Shown here in pieces: positions 61,688-64,000 of a stretch of 64,000 nt of DNA. Source of the DNA: Dermabacter hominis NBRC 106157 (GTDB lineage: Bacteria > Actinomycetota > Actinomycetes > Actinomycetales > Dermabacteraceae). Position 1 is the stretch's first letter. Each line of letters opens with the position of its first letter. The stretch lies in assembly GCF_001570785.1 (NCBI RefSeq), contig NZ_BCSI01000001.1, positions 124,001 to 188,000 of the forward strand. The letters run 5' to 3'. The notes under the pieces were generated by a model, which ran no database searches, was not told the origin of the DNA, and worked only from the letters and a program-made list of their open reading frames with translations. The position numbers and the translations under genes were made by a program.

Positions 61688-62990
61688 GCGCCTCGAGGGC
61701 GCGCACGATCGGGCGGGTTTTGGCGAGCGCTTCTGCGTGCTCCGTGAGCGGATCGGAGTCGCTCACGAGCCCGCCGCCGGCTTGCACCGTGAGCGTAGTG
61801 GCGCCCACGTGGGCCATGCGCAGGGCGATGGCAAGCTCGCCGTCGCCGTCCGCGCCGATCCACCCGACGGGGGAGGCGTAGCCGGCGCGGTCAACGCGCT
61901 CGAGGCGCGCGATGACTTCGTTCGCGACCGAAAGTGGTGTGCCCGAGACGGCTGCGGACGGGTGTAGCGCCCCCGCGATCTCGAGAATCCCGAGGCCCTC
62001 GGGCGCGACGCCCCGAATGTCGGTCGCCAGGTGCTCGATTCCGGGCACATGCAGCACAAAGGGGCCTTCCGACGACGCCAGGCGCACGCCGAGCCTTTCG
62101 AGCGGTTCGCGCACCGAGCGTGCTGCGAAATCGTGTTCGGAGCGCTCTTTGGGGTCGTGGAGGAACGCCTCTCGCTCCTCGGCGCTCAGTTCCTCGTCCC
62201 CGCTCACGGGCCGCGATCCCGCGAGAACGCGCGAGAACACGGTCGAGCCCTCTGTGCGCACGAGCATCTCGGGGGAGGCGCCCACAATGTCGTCGAGTGC
62301 GAATGTCCACGCGGTGGGGTAGCGGCGGCTGAGATGGGCGGCGAGCGCTGGCACGAGGCTTGTCGCCTCGAGTGCGCCGAGGTCGATCTCGAATCGCTCC
62401 GAAAGCACGATCTTTTCGGCCACGCCGTCGTCAATCTCCTGGACGGCTTCTTTGACGAGCCCGCGGTAGGCCTCGCCCGAATGCGCGGGTCGCATTGCGC
62501 GCGGGGCAACCGTCGGGGACTTTCCGGCCTGAAAAAACGCGAGGACCTGCTCGGCTGAGGTGGGGGAGGTTCCGACGGCTGTTTCGTTTTCGGTGCTCAC
62601 GGTCGTGAGGAAGACGCATCCGTCGACGGAGCCGAGCAGGTAGCGGGGAATCACGAGGCGTGAGGGGCGCGAGGATCCGGGGGAGTAGGAGAATGACGCG
62701 AAGGCCACGAGGCCGCTCCCGCGGAGATTGGCGAGGTCTTCTACCTCGGCATTGTCGCTCACGGCGCGAAACGCACGCGCGAGTGCATCGAAACGGTCGG
62801 CACCAGTGGCCTCGAGCCTTGCGGCCTCACCGATTCCGATGAGGCCCCCCGATCCGTGGAGCCATAGCGCGCTTGGGTCCTCGGGAATGCGCTCGGCGAT
62901 GGTGACGGGGCTGTCAAGCTGGACCGATCGCACAGAAAAACGTGGGGGATCTACCGGGGGATGGGCGTCAGGGGCTAATAAGATGGGCAT
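61668..62990 (-). CDS. menF: Isochorismate synthase
   Basis: Chorismate-binding enzyme starting menaquinone synthesis. 440 residues from ATG 62990 (MPILLAPDAHPPVDPPR); the open frame extends upstream but a TAATGT -10 hexamer seven bases before this ATG fixes the start. The chorismate-utilising core is clear: KIVLSERFEIDLG, FALDDIVGASPEML, VFSRVLAGSRP, LHPSAAVSGTPLSVA and GWIGADGDGELAIALRMAHV. The N-terminal ~170 residues are variable, as in MenF/DhbC. An isochorismate synthase of siderophore synthesis is the alternative, but the men neighbourhood favours MenF. Confidence 0.93.
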   Translation of the reverse strand: MPILLAPDAHPPVDPPRFSVRSVQLDSPVTIAERIPEDPSALWLHGSGGLIGIGEAARLEATGADRFDALARAFRAVSDNAEVEDLANLRGSGLVAFASFSYSPGSSRPSRLVIPRYLLGSVDGCVFLTTVSTENETAVGTSPTSAEQVLAFFQAGKSPTVAPRAMRPAHSGEAYRGLVKEAVQEIDDGVAEKIVLSERFEIDLGALEATSLVPALAAHLSRRYPTAWTFALDDIVGASPEMLVRTEGSTVFSRVLAGSRPVSGDEELSAEEREAFLHDPKERSEHDFAARSVREPLERLGVRLASSEGPFVLHVPGIEHLATDIRGVAPEGLGILEIAGALHPSAAVSGTPLSVANEVIARLERVDRAGYASPVGWIGADGDGELAIALRMAHVGATTLTVQAGGGLVSDSDPLTEHAEALAKTRPIVRALEALSSPEA

Positions 62991-62997
62991 GATGTCC

Positions 62998-63003
62998 ACA
63001 TTA
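62998..63003 (-). promoter_or_regulatory. -10 element TAATGT, leaderless
   Basis: On minus, TAATGT ends 7 bases before ATG 62990 of menF; no ribosome site. Confidence 0.45.
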
Positions 63004-63065
63004 TTGCGCACCGTTTGTTTTGCTCTCGCACCTACCGCGGTTTCTACGACCAGCCAGGGGCCGCG

Positions 63066-64000
63066 ATGAGGCGAAACGACGCGACCCCAATCTTCCTCGG
63101 AGTCACGGCCGCCGCAATCGCTTTTACGATCAACCTTTCGATCGTTGCCGTCCCGGTGCTCGTTGCGCATGGCTTCAACACCCTTACTCAGGCGAGCACG
63201 CTCGATGCCGTGATTGTGTCGCTGTGCCTCGTGGTGCTCGGGCACGGCGGCGCGCTGTCGCTTAAGGATGTGGGGATCGATGGCACGGTGGTGCTCCCGC
63301 CGCTTGGGTTGACGCTCGTGTTCGCGCTCGTGTGTGGCGCGGCGATGTTGCGCACTGGTCGCTCATTGACACTCACGGAGACCTCGGGAGCTCTCAAACG
63401 CGGTGCGCTCACGGCGCTCGGGCTGATCCTTGCGGGCTTTGGAATTTCGTACGCGCTTATGGCGACAGTTGCCTCTCTGCTTGCCCGCACTCCGGGCGTT
63501 CAGCCCGTGACGGTGAGCGCTGCCGTGAGTGCACTCGCGCTTTCGGTGATCGCCGGTGCTGCCGGCCTCATGGCGTCGCTCGTGCGGCGCAAGAGCGGCA
63601 CGGCGCCGCGCGTGGGACTGCTCGCGCTCGTGCCGGAGAAGTACGCAGCGGCGCTGCGCTCGATCGGCGTGCTTGTACTTGGGCTTTTCGGCGGCGCGAC
63701 AGTTGCCCTAACGGTGTGGATGGTGATTCGCCGTGACGCGATTATTCATCTTCATCGGGGCCTCGAACCGGATTTTTTTGGCACGGTTGCGCTCGTGCTT
63801 GCGGCCCTTGCCTTCTTCCCCACCATGCTCGTGTGGATGGTGGCGTTCGTGAGCGCGGGGACGGTAACGCTCGGCCCTCACACGCACACGTCGTTTGAGG
63901 GATCGCTGACGGGGGTACTGCCCGCGTTTCCGATTCTCGGCGCGGTCCCTGAGCCGGGCCACTTTTCGCCGTGGGTGTGGGCCTTTCTTCTGATACCGAT
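63066..64000 (+). CDS. DUF6350 family membrane protein, N-terminal part (runs off the window)
   Basis: 311 codons are present from ATG 63066 (MRRNDATPIFLGVTAAAIAF). About eight hydrophobic segments. The segment VAFVSAGTVTLGPHTHTSFE followed by LTGVLPAFPILGAVPEPG matches the conserved core of DUF6350, an actinobacterial membrane protein usually placed before purN/purH. Function is unknown. The minus-strand menF diverges from it. The frame is open to the right edge; in other actinobacteria DUF6350 proteins have around 400 or more residues. Confidence 0.85.
   Translation, partial: MRRNDATPIFLGVTAAAIAFTINLSIVAVPVLVAHGFNTLTQASTLDAVIVSLCLVVLGHGGALSLKDVGIDGTVVLPPLGLTLVFALVCGAAMLRTGRSLTLTETSGALKRGALTALGLILAGFGISYALMATVASLLARTPGVQPVTVSAAVSALALSVIAGAAGLMASLVRRKSGTAPRVGLLALVPEKYAAALRSIGVLVLGLFGGATVALTVWMVIRRDAIIHLHRGLEPDFFGTVALVLAALAFFPTMLVWMVAFVSAGTVTLGPHTHTSFEGSLTGVLPAFPILGAVPEPGHFSPWVWAFLLIP

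Noticed and set aside
1-64000. CRISPR array, prophage or replication origin
   Set aside because: No regularly spaced repeats, no phage structural genes and no DnaA-box cluster were seen; the only tandem repeats are the two short ones listed.

Overview
The window is 64 kb of high-GC chromosome from an actinobacterium. Gene content, a bS22 small ribosomal protein, a DtxR regulator close to the Corynebacterium type, a PLDc_N/DUF4229/men gene neighbourhood and many apparently leaderless genes point to the Micrococcales, possibly near Dermabacteraceae; the genus is my inference. Coding density is high. One short stretch (about 25.1-28.9 kb) has clearly lower GC and looks acquired.

Layout. 1-4 kb: 3' end of a PcrA/UvrD helicase, then the proton-translocating transhydrogenase pntAB. 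4-8.6 kb (minus): a flavodoxin-like protein, a 992-residue membrane/cupredoxin/copper-nitrite-reductase fusion and two small membrane proteins. 8.7-10.7 kb: sucCD. 10.9-16.7 kb: envelope-type proteins, including a Tyr/Gly/Gln/Ser-rich low-complexity protein, a DtxR metalloregulator and an NlpC/P60 hydrolase. 17-23.4 kb: a sugar-uptake locus (ROK regulator, binding protein, two permeases, two Gfo/Idh/MocA dehydrogenases). 23.5-25.1 kb: tRNA-Arg(CCT), mobA and a CopC-domain protein. 25.1-28.9 kb: a low-GC island with galE and an MFS exporter between two remnants of an ISL3-type insertion sequence. 29-34.1 kb: a small antitoxin-like protein, a 1496-residue helicase/nuclease-like protein whose key catalytic motifs look degenerate, and a 59-codon gene coupled to it. 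34.1-41 kb: proC, a Trk/Ktr potassium system, two tandem dynamin-like GTPases and bS22. 41.3-43 kb: glutaredoxin-like and YceI genes facing a MarR regulator. 43-47.7 kb: a system II cytochrome c maturation operon. 47.7-50.6 kb: three sugar kinase/nucleotidyltransferase genes. 50.6-63 kb: a menaquinone region (menA, menE, menB, menC, menD, menF) that also holds phosphoketolase and an HtrA-type protease. The window ends inside a DUF6350 membrane protein.

How the parts fit. Menaquinone synthesis, cytochrome c maturation, transhydrogenase, succinyl-CoA ligase and the copper nitrite reductase fusion indicate a respiratory organism able to use nitrite; phosphoketolase adds a carbon-sparing route. 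Reading for structure beyond genes, I saw: (i) a short motif, GTTCCGACGGY, scattered about a dozen times on both strands and forming inverted pairs in two intergenic regions; (ii) a dispersed palindromic repeat, one copy of which carries the probable menC start codon and one of which is interrupted by the IS-bounded island; (iii) a recurring TAnnnT-N6/7-start codon arrangement that predicts leaderless mRNAs for at least a dozen genes. All counts were made by eye and are minimum values.
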